A stretch of 64,000 nt of DNA from S010-25 sp964441285 (GTDB lineage: Bacteria > Pseudomonadota > Gammaproteobacteria > SZUA-229), in NCBI GenBank assembly GCA_964441285.1, contig CAYTUK010000007.1:1-64000 (forward strand), read 5' to 3'. This document shows, in pieces, positions 16,703 to 25,831 of the stretch (positions are counted from its first letter, which is position 1; each line of letters begins with the position of its first letter). The translations under genes and the position numbers were made by a program. A model generated the notes under the pieces. It did not search any database, was not told where the DNA came from, and saw only the letters and a list, made by a program, of their open reading frames with translations.

Positions 16703-18231
16703 TAAGAGTCAAGCAGATTATTTCATCGACGGTTATTGCCGTAAGTTTGATGGGTGTGTTGTTTCCTCCGACCCTTCTAGCTGCGGAAAAAGGCAAGAAA
16801 ATTTTATACTGGGCGGCTCCGATGGATCCAAGTTACCGTGGTAAAAAACCAGGGAAATCGCCTATGGGTATGGATCTGGTACCAGTTTATGCGGGTGCTG
16901 ATGATGGCAGTGATGTGGTTATTAGTCCGGTAGTCGAACAAAATCTGGGTGTACGTACAGCCAGGGCAGTGCGAAAAACATTGTACCGCGATATTGATAC
17001 GGTGGGTTATGTTACTTTTAATGAAGCCCGGGTCAGTCATATACATTTACGGACGAAAGGCTGGGTCGAGAACTTAGCGATTAAGTCAGAAGGCGATCGA
17101 GTTAAAAAGGGTGAGCGCCTGTTTGATTTATATTCACCCGAACTGGTCAATGCACAGGAAGAGATGGTTGCTGCTTTGTCATCGCGCAATAAAGGTTTGA
17201 TACGGTCATCAAAAGAACGCCTGGATGCACTGGGGATTTCAAAAAACCAGATCAATCAACTGGTAAAGACTCGGCATGTTAAACAGCGTATTTCGATTTA
17301 TGCTTCCCAGAATGGTGTGGTCTCAGATTTTCCTGTGCGTGAAGGGATGTATGTTACACCTGCAACGAATGTTATGACCTTAGGTGATCTGTCTAATGTC
17401 TGGTTAATTGCTGAAGTGTTTGAGCGTCAGGTTGAATGGGTTAAGGTTGGACAGCGAGCAGAAGTGCGGCTTTCATACATTCCAGGAAAATTATGGGAAG
17501 GTAAGGTTAAGTTTATTTATCCTACACTAGACCCAAAAACACGGACATTAAAAGTCAGGATGCGATTTAATAATCCAGATGAGCGGCTTAAACCAAATAT
17601 GTACGCTAATGTGAAAATTTATGGAGAACCTAAAAAAAATGTTATTGCTATTCCGCTTGAAGCTTTAATTCGTACCGGCCGCGATAATCGCGTCATCATC
17701 GCTTTGGGCGGAGGTAAATTTAAAGCACAGCATGTTGTCCCCGGCATAGAAAGCGGTAATGATGTTGAAATACTCAGCGGCATTAAAGCTGGCGATGATG
17801 TGGTTACTTCGGCACAGTTCCTGATTGATTCTGAAGCAAACATGCGAGCCAGTCTTGAACGTATGTCACCAGTGGAGAATAAATCTACGGGTAAAAAAGC
17901 TGTGGATAATAAATCGACTAAGAGCAAAAAGAAAGCTAAAACGGCCGCCGCAGCAATGCAAATGATTACGGCAAAAGGTGTTGTTAAAGCGATTGATGTA
18001 AAGACAGGAAAACTCACTTTACAGCATGATGCGATTAAGGTGCTGGGATGGCCAGCAATGACCATGCGTTTCTCGCTGATGAGAAATATTGACATCAGTC
18101 AGTTTCAGTTGGGTGAAAAAATCACCTTTGAGCTGATGAAAATGGGTAAGAACTATATAATTTCGTCAGCACATAAAACGAGTCCAATGGTTATGCGCGA
18201 TAGTGGCATGAGATCACAGGGAGAGCAGTAA
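16699..18231 (+). CDS. cusB: CusB-like membrane-fusion protein with a C-terminal CusF domain
   Basis: Periplasmic adaptor that links the RND pump to the outer-membrane channel and passes metal to it. The 510-residue protein has a signal peptide (about 1-28), a heavy-metal-binding segment ILYWAAPMDPSYRGKKPGKSP (HMBD-like, about 33-55), the CusB adaptor core (about 75-390), a Lys/Ser-rich linker, and a C-terminal CusF-like domain (about 420-495). The CusF part keeps the Cu(I)/Ag(I) ligands: His in LTLQHDAI, then Trp and two Met in GWPAMTMRF. CusF is a separate chaperone in E. coli, so here it is fused. It overlaps the genes on both sides by a few bases. Confidence 0.94.
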   Translation: MIRVKQIISSTVIAVSLMGVLFPPTLLAAEKGKKILYWAAPMDPSYRGKKPGKSPMGMDLVPVYAGADDGSDVVISPVVEQNLGVRTARAVRKTLYRDIDTVGYVTFNEARVSHIHLRTKGWVENLAIKSEGDRVKKGERLFDLYSPELVNAQEEMVAALSSRNKGLIRSSKERLDALGISKNQINQLVKTRHVKQRISIYASQNGVVSDFPVREGMYVTPATNVMTLGDLSNVWLIAEVFERQVEWVKVGQRAEVRLSYIPGKLWEGKVKFIYPTLDPKTRTLKVRMRFNNPDERLKPNMYANVKIYGEPKKNVIAIPLEALIRTGRDNRVIIALGGGKFKAQHVVPGIESGNDVEILSGIKAGDDVVTSAQFLIDSEANMRASLERMSPVENKSTGKKAVDNKSTKSKKKAKTAAAAMQMITAKGVVKAIDVKTGKLTLQHDAIKVLGWPAMTMRFSLMRNIDISQFQLGEKITFELMKMGKNYIISSAHKTSPMVMRDSGMRSQGEQ

Positions 18232-21200
18232 TGATTGCGAAAATTATTAGCTGGTCCATTGATAACCGTTTTATGGTGCTGATGTTAACGGCGATCCTGA
18301 TTGGTCTTGGTGTTTACTCTATCAAACAGACACCGCTGGATGCATTGCCAGACCTTTCTGATGTGCAGGTAATTATTAAAACCTCCTTCCCTGGACAGGC
18401 ACCACAGGTGGTGGAAGATCAGGTAACTTATCCGCTTACCACGGCGATGTTATCTGTGCCTAAAGCGGTTAATGTGCGAGGCTATTCTTTTTTTGGTGAC
18501 TCGTATGTTTATGTTATTTTTAAAGACGGGACCAATCTGTACTGGGCGCGCTCGCGAGTACTTGAATATTTAAGCCAGGTAAGTAGCACGCTACCCGCAG
18601 CAGCACGGCCTGAATTAGGGCCGGATGCTACGGGTGTTGGCTGGGTGTATGAATATGCACTGGTTGACCCAACCGGAAAACATGACCTGTCGCAACTAAC
18701 CACGCTCCAAAACTGGTTTTTAAAATATGAGCTGCAAACTGTGCCGGGAGTTTCAGAAGTTGCGACTATCGGCGGGATGGTAAAGGAGTATCAGGTAGTC
18801 ATTGATCCAGATAGCTTGCGTGCTTATAACATACCACTGGAGAAAGTAAAAAAAGCGATTCAAAATGCTAATCACGAAGCTGGTGGTTCGGTGGTGGAAA
18901 TGGCCGAGGCCGAGTATATGGTTCGTGCAACGGGTTATATTAAATCATTGAAGGATTTGCGAGAAGTTCCGCTGGGGGTCAATAAAGAAGGGATTCCTAT
19001 TTTGTTAAAAGATGTAGCGCAGATTCGAATCGGTCCGCAGGCGCGTCGTGGTGTTGCAGAATTAAATGGGAAAGGCGAAGTAGTTGGTGGGGTAATTCTA
19101 ATGCGTTTTGGCGAAAATGCGTTGACCACCATTGAAGCTGTTAAAGCCAAACTGAAAGAACTGTCTCGCAGTTTACCTAAAGGGGTAAAAATTGTTGAAA
19201 CCTATGATCGTTCTTCATTAATTAAACGTTCGGTTGAAACATTGAAAGGCAAACTACTGGAAGAATTTATTGTTGTTGCCATCGTGTGTGCTATTTTTCT
19301 GTTTCACCTGCGTTCAGCGCTGGTGGTTATATTATCGTTGCCCGTTGGTATTCTGATCGCGTTTATTGTTATGGATCGCATTGGTATTAGCGCAAATATC
19401 ATGTCACTTGGAGGGATTGCGATAGCCATTGGTGCAATGGTAGATGCGGCCATTGTAATGATTGAAAATGTCCATAAACACATGGAGGGTGTGGAGGTGA
19501 CGGATGAAAATCGCTGGCAGATAGTGAGAGGTGCGGCAATGGAGGTTGGACCACCTTTGTTTTTCTCGTTATTAGTGATTACGCTGAGTTTCCTGCCTGT
19601 GTTTACCCTGCAGGCACAAGAAGGGCGAATGTTTGCACCACTTGCTTTTACTAAAACATTTTCTATGGCAGGTGCTGCCTTTCTTTCTATTACTCTGGTG
19701 CCAGTATTAATGGGGTATTTTATTCGTGGACGCATTCTGCCTGAGCATAAAAACCCGGTTAACCGGTTTCTCATTGCGGGTTATCGTCCGTTTATTAATG
19801 CTGTATTAAAGGCACCAAAGACAGTTTTATTCCTGGCATTTATTGTTGTTGTGGTTGGTTTCTGGCCGTTGAACCAACTTGGCTCTGAGTTTATGCCTGA
19901 ATTGAATGAAGGTGACTTACTTTATATGCCCAGTCTTTATCCTGCGATTTCAGTGGGTAAAGGCGAGCAGATTTTACAGCAAACAGATCGGTTGATAAAA
20001 ACTGTACCAGAGGTAAAAAGTGTTTTTGGGAAAATTGGACGCGCCCAAACGGCAACAGACCCCGCGCCTCTCACCATGATAGAGACCACAGTTCAGTTAA
20101 AACCAAAGAGTGAATGGCGCAAAGGTATGACAATAGATAAATTGAAGAAGGAACTCAATGCGCTAGTTAAGTATCCAGGGTTGACTAATGCCTGGGTAAT
20201 GCCAATTAAAAACCGCATTGATATGCTGGCAACCGGAATTAAAACCCCCGTTGGTATCAAAGTGGCGGGTCCGAGTCTGAAGGTAATTCAGAAGATAGGC
20301 CAGCAGATTGAAAAAGTATTAAACAAGGTGCCGGGGACGGTATCGGTTTATGCTGAACGGGTGGTTGGTGGACGTTATATCACGGTAGATATAAATCGTG
20401 TGGCTGCGTCACGTTTTGCATTAAATATTTCAGATATTCAGGATGTTGTTCGTATTGCAATGGGTGGGGAAAATGTAACGACAACAGTTGAAGGGCTGGA
20501 ACGATACCCGGTTAATCTTCGTTACCCACGGGATGTACGTGATTCACTGAAAAAAATCCGTAACTTGCCGCTGGTTACACCGACTGGTGCCACCATTCCT
20601 TTAGCTGAGGTGGCTAATGTGCGGATTGATAATGGGCCAGGTGTGATTAAAACAGAAAATGCCCGTCTCAACGGCTGGATTTATATCGACATCGCAGGTC
20701 GTGATCTGGGTTCTTATGTACTGGATGCACAGAAGGCCGTGAAAGATAATATTAAGTTACCTACAGGATATTCTCTCTCGTGGTCGGGTCAGTATGAATT
20801 TATGGTGCGAGCAGTACAGCGTTTGAAAACAGTAGTGCCGATTACACTGGTTATTATTATCTTGTTACTGTATATCAATTTCAGGAATATAACCGAAGTA
20901 TTAATCATCATGGGTACCTTACCGTTAGCATTAATTGGTGGTTTCTGGTTATTGTATTTGCTTCACTACAATATGTCAGTTGCAGTGGGGGTTGGTTTTA
21001 TCGCCCTGTCCGGCGTCACAGTTGAAATCGGCGTGGTTATGCTGGTCTACCTGAATCAGGCATTACAGAAACATCTCGATGAAGCAAACCGTAAAGGTAA
21101 GGCCTTAACCATTGATGAAGTACGTGCAGCTGTTATTGATGGGGCATTGTTACGTGTACGCCCGATTATGATGACAGTCGCCGCGGTGATTGCTGGTTTA

Positions 21201-21359
21201 TTGCCCATTATGATTGGTGGTGGTACTGGTTCTCAGGTGATGAGACGAATTGCTGCACCAATGGTAGGGGGAATGATCAGTGCGACTTTATTAACTCTGA
21301 TTGTTCTTCCCGCTGTATTCCTGATTTGGAAAAGCATGGGCTTGAAAAAGAAAGCATAA
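18231..21359 (+). CDS. cusA: CusA-like Cu(I)/Ag(I) RND efflux transporter
   Basis: Inner-membrane proton-driven pump of the heavy-metal RND family. The 1042-residue protein is full length, with SIDNRFMVLMLTAILIG at the start, PLDALPDLSDVQV, the gating stretch GAMVDAAIVMIENVHKH and the second set of helices near the end. Three methionines match the CusA metal-binding triad: LYMPS (about 566), PLTMIETT (about 616) and RIDMLATG (about 665). This supports monovalent copper or silver over zinc or cobalt. The start overlaps the cusB stop (TAATG). Confidence 0.96.
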   Translation: MIAKIISWSIDNRFMVLMLTAILIGLGVYSIKQTPLDALPDLSDVQVIIKTSFPGQAPQVVEDQVTYPLTTAMLSVPKAVNVRGYSFFGDSYVYVIFKDGTNLYWARSRVLEYLSQVSSTLPAAARPELGPDATGVGWVYEYALVDPTGKHDLSQLTTLQNWFLKYELQTVPGVSEVATIGGMVKEYQVVIDPDSLRAYNIPLEKVKKAIQNANHEAGGSVVEMAEAEYMVRATGYIKSLKDLREVPLGVNKEGIPILLKDVAQIRIGPQARRGVAELNGKGEVVGGVILMRFGENALTTIEAVKAKLKELSRSLPKGVKIVETYDRSSLIKRSVETLKGKLLEEFIVVAIVCAIFLFHLRSALVVILSLPVGILIAFIVMDRIGISANIMSLGGIAIAIGAMVDAAIVMIENVHKHMEGVEVTDENRWQIVRGAAMEVGPPLFFSLLVITLSFLPVFTLQAQEGRMFAPLAFTKTFSMAGAAFLSITLVPVLMGYFIRGRILPEHKNPVNRFLIAGYRPFINAVLKAPKTVLFLAFIVVVVGFWPLNQLGSEFMPELNEGDLLYMPSLYPAISVGKGEQILQQTDRLIKTVPEVKSVFGKIGRAQTATDPAPLTMIETTVQLKPKSEWRKGMTIDKLKKELNALVKYPGLTNAWVMPIKNRIDMLATGIKTPVGIKVAGPSLKVIQKIGQQIEKVLNKVPGTVSVYAERVVGGRYITVDINRVAASRFALNISDIQDVVRIAMGGENVTTTVEGLERYPVNLRYPRDVRDSLKKIRNLPLVTPTGATIPLAEVANVRIDNGPGVIKTENARLNGWIYIDIAGRDLGSYVLDAQKAVKDNIKLPTGYSLSWSGQYEFMVRAVQRLKTVVPITLVIIILLLYINFRNITEVLIIMGTLPLALIGGFWLLYLLHYNMSVAVGVGFIALSGVTVEIGVVMLVYLNQALQKHLDEANRKGKALTIDEVRAAVIDGALLRVRPIMMTVAAVIAGLLPIMIGGGTGSQVMRRIAAPMVGGMISATLLTLIVLPAVFLIWKSMGLKKKA

Positions 21360-21416
21360 ATGCTCGTTAATGGAGATGACAATGATATTTTTTATGGTTA
21401 ATCAAAGAGTAATCGA

Positions 21417-22115
21417 ATGACGATAAAGATTGAATATTTTAGCGATGTATTGTGTGTCTGGGCTTACAGTGGGCAGATACGCATGGATAAACTTAAAGAT
21501 GAATTTTCTGACCAGATTGAAATTGAATATCGTTTTGTTCCCATTTTTGGTGCTGGCAAACAGCATATTGAAAAAGTTTGGGAAGAGAATGGCGGGGCCA
21601 GAGGATTTAATCAGCATCTACAGGATGTGGCTAAAAAATGGGATCACATAACGCTGTCACCTGAGCTGTGGGTTACCGTTTCACCCGCATCGTCCATCGC
21701 CGCGCATTTATATTTAAAGGCTATTCAGTTACTGGTCAAACAGGATGAAATTGATGACCTGCCAGTGGCAAACTTTAATAACAGAACGCCGTTTGAAGAA
21801 GCACTCTGGTTATTTAGAGAGTCTTTTTTCTTTAAGGCGAAAGATATAGCGCAGCGTTGTGTGCAGGATGAAATTGCGGCAGAACTTGCACTACCAATAG
21901 AAAAGATTCATGGCTTAATGGATTCGGGAAAAGCCTATGCGGCATTGTACCTCGATGATGAGTCTTGGCAGACGTACAAAGTTCCTGGTAGTCCAACGTT
22001 GGTTTTAAATGAAGGGAGACAGTTACTTTATGGCAATGTGGGTTATCGGATTATTCAGGCCAATGTGCGAGAATTACTGCATAACCCGGATCATGGTGAG
22101 GCAAGCTGGTGTTAA
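21417..22115 (+). CDS. DsbA-like thioredoxin-fold protein without a CXXC motif
   Basis: This 232-residue protein belongs to the DsbA-like/FrnE/2-hydroxychromene-2-carboxylate isomerase group: KIEYFSDVLCVWAYSG at the N-terminus, a helical insertion, and a C-terminal VPGSPTLVLNEGRQLLYGNVGY with the cis-Pro region. The active-site position reads CVWA, so only one cysteine is present and it is unlikely to be a dithiol oxidase. No signal peptide is seen, so it is cytoplasmic. It follows cusA by 57 bp and may be co-transcribed, but no role in metal resistance is shown. Glutathione-linked chemistry is possible (inference). Confidence 0.8.
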   Translation: MTIKIEYFSDVLCVWAYSGQIRMDKLKDEFSDQIEIEYRFVPIFGAGKQHIEKVWEENGGARGFNQHLQDVAKKWDHITLSPELWVTVSPASSIAAHLYLKAIQLLVKQDEIDDLPVANFNNRTPFEEALWLFRESFFFKAKDIAQRCVQDEIAAELALPIEKIHGLMDSGKAYAALYLDDESWQTYKVPGSPTLVLNEGRQLLYGNVGYRIIQANVRELLHNPDHGEASWC

Positions 22116-22147
22116 TGATATCGAACGCCTCTGCTTTGCTTTATGGT

Positions 22148-22264
22148 GGGATACTTATGGTTCAAGACCGTCAGCCGCAAGGATGCGGATGTCGAGCCGA
22201 CATGGATGTATTCACCGTGTGTTTTTAACCATGGGTATCCTTTTCATTCATCACTGTTAGTGAT
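22148..22264 (+). repeat. Structured repeat, copy E (left end diverged)
   Basis: The core is clear: GGTTCAAGACCGTCAGCCGC, hairpin CCGCA-AGGA-TGCGG with a changed loop and intact stem, hairpin TGTCG-AGC-CGACA, ATGTATTCACCG, and the arm TTTTAACCATGGGTATCC. It ends CATCACTGTTAGTGA. The outer left end is diverged. It lies directly after the DsbA-like gene in a 388-bp gap that also holds the small palindrome and promoter listed below, and no gene. Confidence 0.82.
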
Positions 22265-22280
22265 TAACCAGAATAAGTTT

Positions 22281-22359
22281 AAGGAACCGCTGATTAATTC
22301 TGTATGCAATATTGTAAGTTGAATGCTTACAGCTTTATAAATTGATCAGAGATTCCTTA
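22281..22359. repeat. 79-bp palindromic element with AAGGAACCGCTGATTAATT ends
   Basis: The left end AAGGAACCGCTGATTAATT faces the right end AATTGATCAGAGATTCCTT with few mismatches, and the middle TTGTAAGTTGAATGCTTAC is also partly self-complementary. A half copy lies at 7758. It resembles a very short non-autonomous inverted-repeat element. No coding capacity. Confidence 0.65.
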
Positions 22360-22368
22360 GAAGAAACC

Positions 22369-22401
22369 TTGACCTGTGACCCAGGGTATAGGTTGTAGTA
22401 T
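22369..22401 (+). promoter_or_regulatory. MerR/CueR-like promoter-operator for yhs-copA
   Basis: A -35 box TTGACC (22369-22374) is followed by the dyad ACCTGTGACCCAGGGTATAGGT (22372-22393, written here as its two halves ACCTGTGACCC and AGGGTATAGGT). Possible -10 boxes are TGTAGT at 19 bp or TAGTAT at 21 bp. A long spacer with an interrupted dyad is the hallmark of MerR-family activators, and CueR sites begin TTGACCTT. A cueR gene is not in the window. Confidence 0.55.
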
Positions 22402-22503
22402 TGGGTAGAGCTTGTATACATAGCTTATATATAGACGCTTGTATCAGGAAACGAATGGATTCCTGTTTAGGATAAATAGATAACTTTAAATGAGGTGAGT
22501 ATT

Positions 22504-22902
22504 ATGTTTGGTAAAAATTTGTTTGGTAAAAATAAAAACGTAACAGATAATACGACAAACAAACTGGAGCTGAAAGATATTGTGTGTGGCATGACCGTCA
22601 CAGATAAAAGTGAGCACCATATTAATTTACAGAGCCATGATTATTATTTCTGTAGTAGCAGTTGTCACGATAAATTTAAAACTGATCCAGAACAGTATGT
22701 ATCGCCACCTGATAGCAGTAAAAATGTGCAACTTAAAGATCCCGTCTGTGGTATGAATATTACTGCGGATAGTAATTTTCATCTTCACCATGATAATCAG
22801 GAATATTATTTTTGCAGCCAGGGGTGTGAAGATAAATTTCAATCGGCACCAGATGAATATGTGAATTTAGACGATGCGGCAGGGCATTCTGTAAAAAAGT
22901 AA
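22504..22902 (+). CDS. Double YHS-domain protein
   Basis: This 132-residue cytoplasmic protein has two YHS domains, each with the Cys patterns VCGM and YFCSxxCxDKF: first LKDIVCGMTV...YYFCSSSCHDKF (about 22-58), second LKDPVCGMNI...YYFCSQGCEDKF (about 79-115). YHS domains bind copper or other soft metals and are often fused to or encoded beside CopA-type ATPases. The ATG at 22504 follows TGAGGTGA by five bases; the GTG at 22495 overlaps that site and is unlikely. Only 11 bp separate it from the P-type ATPase. It is probably a metallochaperone for that pump (inference). Confidence 0.85.
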   Translation: MFGKNLFGKNKNVTDNTTNKLELKDIVCGMTVTDKSEHHINLQSHDYYFCSSSCHDKFKTDPEQYVSPPDSSKNVQLKDPVCGMNITADSNFHLHHDNQEYYFCSQGCEDKFQSAPDEYVNLDDAAGHSVKK

Positions 22903-22913
22903 AAACGGAAATA

Positions 22914-25175
22914 GTGGATGATTGCTTGCATAAAGCAGGTGCCATTAATTCCGTTTTCTATACCTGTCCGATGCACTCTGAGGTTACTCAGGAAAAGCCA
23001 GGTTCATGCCCAAAGTGTGGTATGGCATTAGAAACGGCGGGTGCCCCGATAGCCATAACAAGCACAGAATATACCTGTCCAATGCACCCTGAAGTGATAC
23101 AGGATCATCCCGGTAATTGTCCAAAATGCGGTATGGCACTGGAAGCAAAAACCATTGTTGCTGAAGATAAAAATGAAGAGCTTGACGATATGAGTCGGCG
23201 TTTCTGGTTTAGTACAGTGCTGGCAATACCCGTATTTCTGCTTGCCATGATTGCTGATTTAATGCCGGCATTATTGCCTGATGCTTTATCCATGCAATAT
23301 GTGCAATGGATTGAGTTCGTGCTGGCGACACCGGTTGTTTTCTGGGGTGGCTGGCCTTTTTATGTGCGCGCAGTACAATCGGTCAGAACATGGAACCTGA
23401 ATATGTTTACTCTGATTGGTCTGGGAGTCTCTGTTACCTGGATTTATAGTACTGTAGCGTTGTTGTTTCCAGAAATCTTTCCAAAAGTCATGCAAATGGA
23501 AGGCGGCATAGTCGATGTTTATTTTGAAGCTGCAGCAGTTATTACGGCTCTGGTTCTGTTGGGACAGGTGCTTGAGCTACGTGCTCGTAGTCAGACAAAT
23601 TCAGCAATAAAAATGTTACTTGGTCTGGCACCAAATACCGCACGTATTGTTCGTGATGATGGCAGTGAAGAAGATATTCCATTAGAGCAGGTGAAAGTTG
23701 GTGATGTGTTACGTGTCAGACCCGGTGAAAAAGTTCCGGTTGATGGTCGCGTTACCAGCGGCAGTAGTTCGATTGATGAATCAATGGTAAGTGGAGAACC
23801 GATTCCTGTTGGTAAAGAGGAAGGTGATCATGTTATTGGTGCTACCGTTAATGGTACGGGTAGCCTATTAATGCGTACGGAAAAAGTTGGTGCAGATACG
23901 CTGTTGTCACAGATAGTCCACATGGTAAGTGAAGCACAACGCTCACGCGCACCAATTCAAAAGCTGGCAGATGTGGTTGCCGCCTATTTTGTACCAGCCG
24001 TGGTGACTGTCGCTGTTATTGCTTTTTTTGTCTGGTGGCTTGCTGGCCCTGAGCCTCAGCTAGCTCATGCTGTGGTGAATGCGGTTGCCGTTTTAATTAT
24101 TGCCTGTCCATGTGCATTAGGTCTGGCGACACCGATGTCGATTATGGTTGGAACGGGTAAAGGTGCAACGATGGGGGTGTTGATTAAAAATGCTGAAGCG
24201 CTAGAAATTCTAGAAAAAGTTGATGTTCTGGTTGTCGATAAAACAGGGACCTTAACAGAAGGTAAACCAAAATTGGTCGCGGTTAAAACGGTGAATGATT
24301 TTGATGAGAACACAGTACTATCACTGGTTGCTAGTCTGGAGCGTTCGAGCGAGCACCCGTTGGCTGCGGCAATTGTACAGGGAGCAAAAGAACGTAATGT
24401 TAGTTTCTCACAAACCGACGAGTTTGAGTCGGTAACCGGTAAAGGTGTTAGCGGCGTGGTGAATGCGAAGCGTGTGGCTTTGGGCAATCTTAAACTTATG
24501 CAAAGTTTAAATATAGATATGGGTGATTTATCTTCGCAGGCAGAAGCAGGGCGTGCTAAAGGTCAAACGGTTATGTTTATCTCGATTGATGGTCAGGCTG
24601 CGGGTCTCATTGGGGTGGCCGATCCGATTAAAGCTTCAACCAGCGAAGCAATTAACCATCTGCATAAAGCCGGGGTGCAGGTTGTAATGCTTACGGGAGA
24701 CAGTAAAACAACTGCTGAAGCGGTTGCAAAAGAATTGAACATTGACCGGGTGGAAGCCGAAGTATTGCCTGATCAAAAAGCCAGTATTGTTAAACAGCTT
24801 CAGACGGAAGGGAAAATTGTTGCTATGGCCGGTGATGGGATTAACGATGCTCCAGCACTGGCACAATCTCATGTTGGTATTGCAATGGGAACAGGTGCTG
24901 ATGTGGCAATGGAAAGTGCCGGAGTTACTCTGGTAAAAGGGGACTTGCGCGGCATTGTGAGAGCACGGCGACTCAGTCATGCGGTAATGAATAATATTCG
25001 GCAAAATTTATTTTTTGCGTTTATTTATAACCTGCTTGGTGTACCCGTTGCAGCGGGTGTGCTTTACCCATTTTTCGGTATATTACTGTCGCCCGTTATT
25101 GCCGCTGCAGCGATGAGTTTTAGTTCAGTCTCTGTGATTACAAATTCATTAAGGTTAAAGCATACGGAATTATAA
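22914..25175 (+). CDS. copA: Cu(I)-translocating P1B-type ATPase with two HMBD motifs
   Basis: ATP-driven exporter of cytosolic Cu(I) across the inner membrane. The 753-residue protein starts with two heavy-metal-binding repeats, YTCPMHSEV...CPKCGMALE and YTCPMHPEV...CPKCGMALE (about 17-77), in place of ferredoxin-like CxxC domains. Core motifs are VSGEPIPV (actuator), CPCALGLATP (membrane Cu site, about 397-406), DKTGTLTEG (phosphorylation, about 442), SSEHPLA and GDGINDAPAL. The last helices contain YNLLGVP and MSFSSVSV, which match the Cu(I) subclass. The start is a GTG at 22914 without a strong ribosome site. It appears co-transcribed with the YHS gene. Confidence 0.94.
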   Translation: MDDCLHKAGAINSVFYTCPMHSEVTQEKPGSCPKCGMALETAGAPIAITSTEYTCPMHPEVIQDHPGNCPKCGMALEAKTIVAEDKNEELDDMSRRFWFSTVLAIPVFLLAMIADLMPALLPDALSMQYVQWIEFVLATPVVFWGGWPFYVRAVQSVRTWNLNMFTLIGLGVSVTWIYSTVALLFPEIFPKVMQMEGGIVDVYFEAAAVITALVLLGQVLELRARSQTNSAIKMLLGLAPNTARIVRDDGSEEDIPLEQVKVGDVLRVRPGEKVPVDGRVTSGSSSIDESMVSGEPIPVGKEEGDHVIGATVNGTGSLLMRTEKVGADTLLSQIVHMVSEAQRSRAPIQKLADVVAAYFVPAVVTVAVIAFFVWWLAGPEPQLAHAVVNAVAVLIIACPCALGLATPMSIMVGTGKGATMGVLIKNAEALEILEKVDVLVVDKTGTLTEGKPKLVAVKTVNDFDENTVLSLVASLERSSEHPLAAAIVQGAKERNVSFSQTDEFESVTGKGVSGVVNAKRVALGNLKLMQSLNIDMGDLSSQAEAGRAKGQTVMFISIDGQAAGLIGVADPIKASTSEAINHLHKAGVQVVMLTGDSKTTAEAVAKELNIDRVEAEVLPDQKASIVKQLQTEGKIVAMAGDGINDAPALAQSHVGIAMGTGADVAMESAGVTLVKGDLRGIVRARRLSHAVMNNIRQNLFFAFIYNLLGVPVAAGVLYPFFGILLSPVIAAAAMSFSSVSVITNSLRLKHTEL

Positions 25176-25336
25176 AGTGTTTTTAGACGGCATTATAATC
25201 CTTCTAAGGTAAAGATGAAGAGACTTATCTGTCGCTAGAAATCGTTATACATACGGTGAAATTAATCAGCAACAACAGGCAGCTTTGAAGCAGGAGCTAA
25301 ACAATAACCTGATATTTATTTAATGAGGTATGAGCA

Positions 25337-25666
25337 ATGAAGTTTCGTAAAATTACAGCAATTATACGACCTGAGCGACTTGAGGCAGTGGAAGAATGCC
25401 TGAAAAAAATGAATGTTCCTGGCATTAGTGTTACCAAAGTAAAAGGTTTTGGTGAACATGCTAATTTTTTTGAGTCAGACTGGATGTGCCAGAATGTCAG
25501 AGTGGAAGTTTTTACTGAAATCAGGCAGGCAGATGAGGTTGCCAGGAAGATTATGGACGCTGCACACACGGGTATTGAAGGTGATGGCATCGTCGCCATT
25601 TTACCAGTAGAAACGATTTACCATATTCGCACCAAAGAGAAATGCGAACACGAAGTTTGTAAGTAG
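25337..25666 (+). CDS. Divergent PII-family signalling protein linked to metal efflux
   Basis: This 109-residue protein has the PII fold: MKFRKITAIIRPERLEAV at the start, the ligand loop KVKGFGEH, and GIEGDGIVAILPVE with RTKE near the end. The T-loop is short (ANFFESDWMCQN) and lacks the uridylylated Tyr of GlnB/GlnK, so it is not a normal nitrogen PII. A C-terminal CEHEVC could bind metal. PII proteins of this kind have been noted beside heavy-metal pumps (the PII-NG group, recalled). It follows copA by 161 bp that hold no clear gene. A role in sensing nucleotide or metal state for the copper pumps is inference. Confidence 0.82.
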   Translation: MKFRKITAIIRPERLEAVEECLKKMNVPGISVTKVKGFGEHANFFESDWMCQNVRVEVFTEIRQADEVARKIMDAAHTGIEGDGIVAILPVETIYHIRTKEKCEHEVCK

Positions 25667-25681
25667 CCTGGTTGCTACTTA

Positions 25682-25815
25682 TTACTGAAACGAATGAAAA
25701 GGCTACTCATGTGTTAAAGACATGCGGTGAATCCATCCCTGTCAGCTCGACACCCGCATCTCTGCGGCTGATGGTCTCGAACAATGGGTAGCCTTTTCAT
25801 CTGTACTGTTAGTAA
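25682..25815 (-). repeat. Structured repeat, copy F (134 bp)
   Basis: Reverse orientation. It starts TTACTGAAACGAATGAAAAGG and ends CATCTGTACTGTTAGTAA, the cleanest terminal pair in the window. The second hairpin reads TGTCG-AGC-TGACA, with the change kept as a G-U pair. It lies between the convergent PII and purB genes. Confidence 0.9.
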
Positions 25816-25831
25816 TTTGTTAAAGGGGGAA

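Noticed and set aside
22009..22260. Frame running from the DsbA-like gene into repeat copy E
   Set aside because: Out of frame with the real gene and composed partly of repeat peptide.
25190..25325. Coding remnant between copA and the PII gene (stretch reading RNRYTYGEINQQQQAALKQEL)
   Set aside because: No start codon in frame and only about 30 codons; could be a decayed gene end but cannot be supported.
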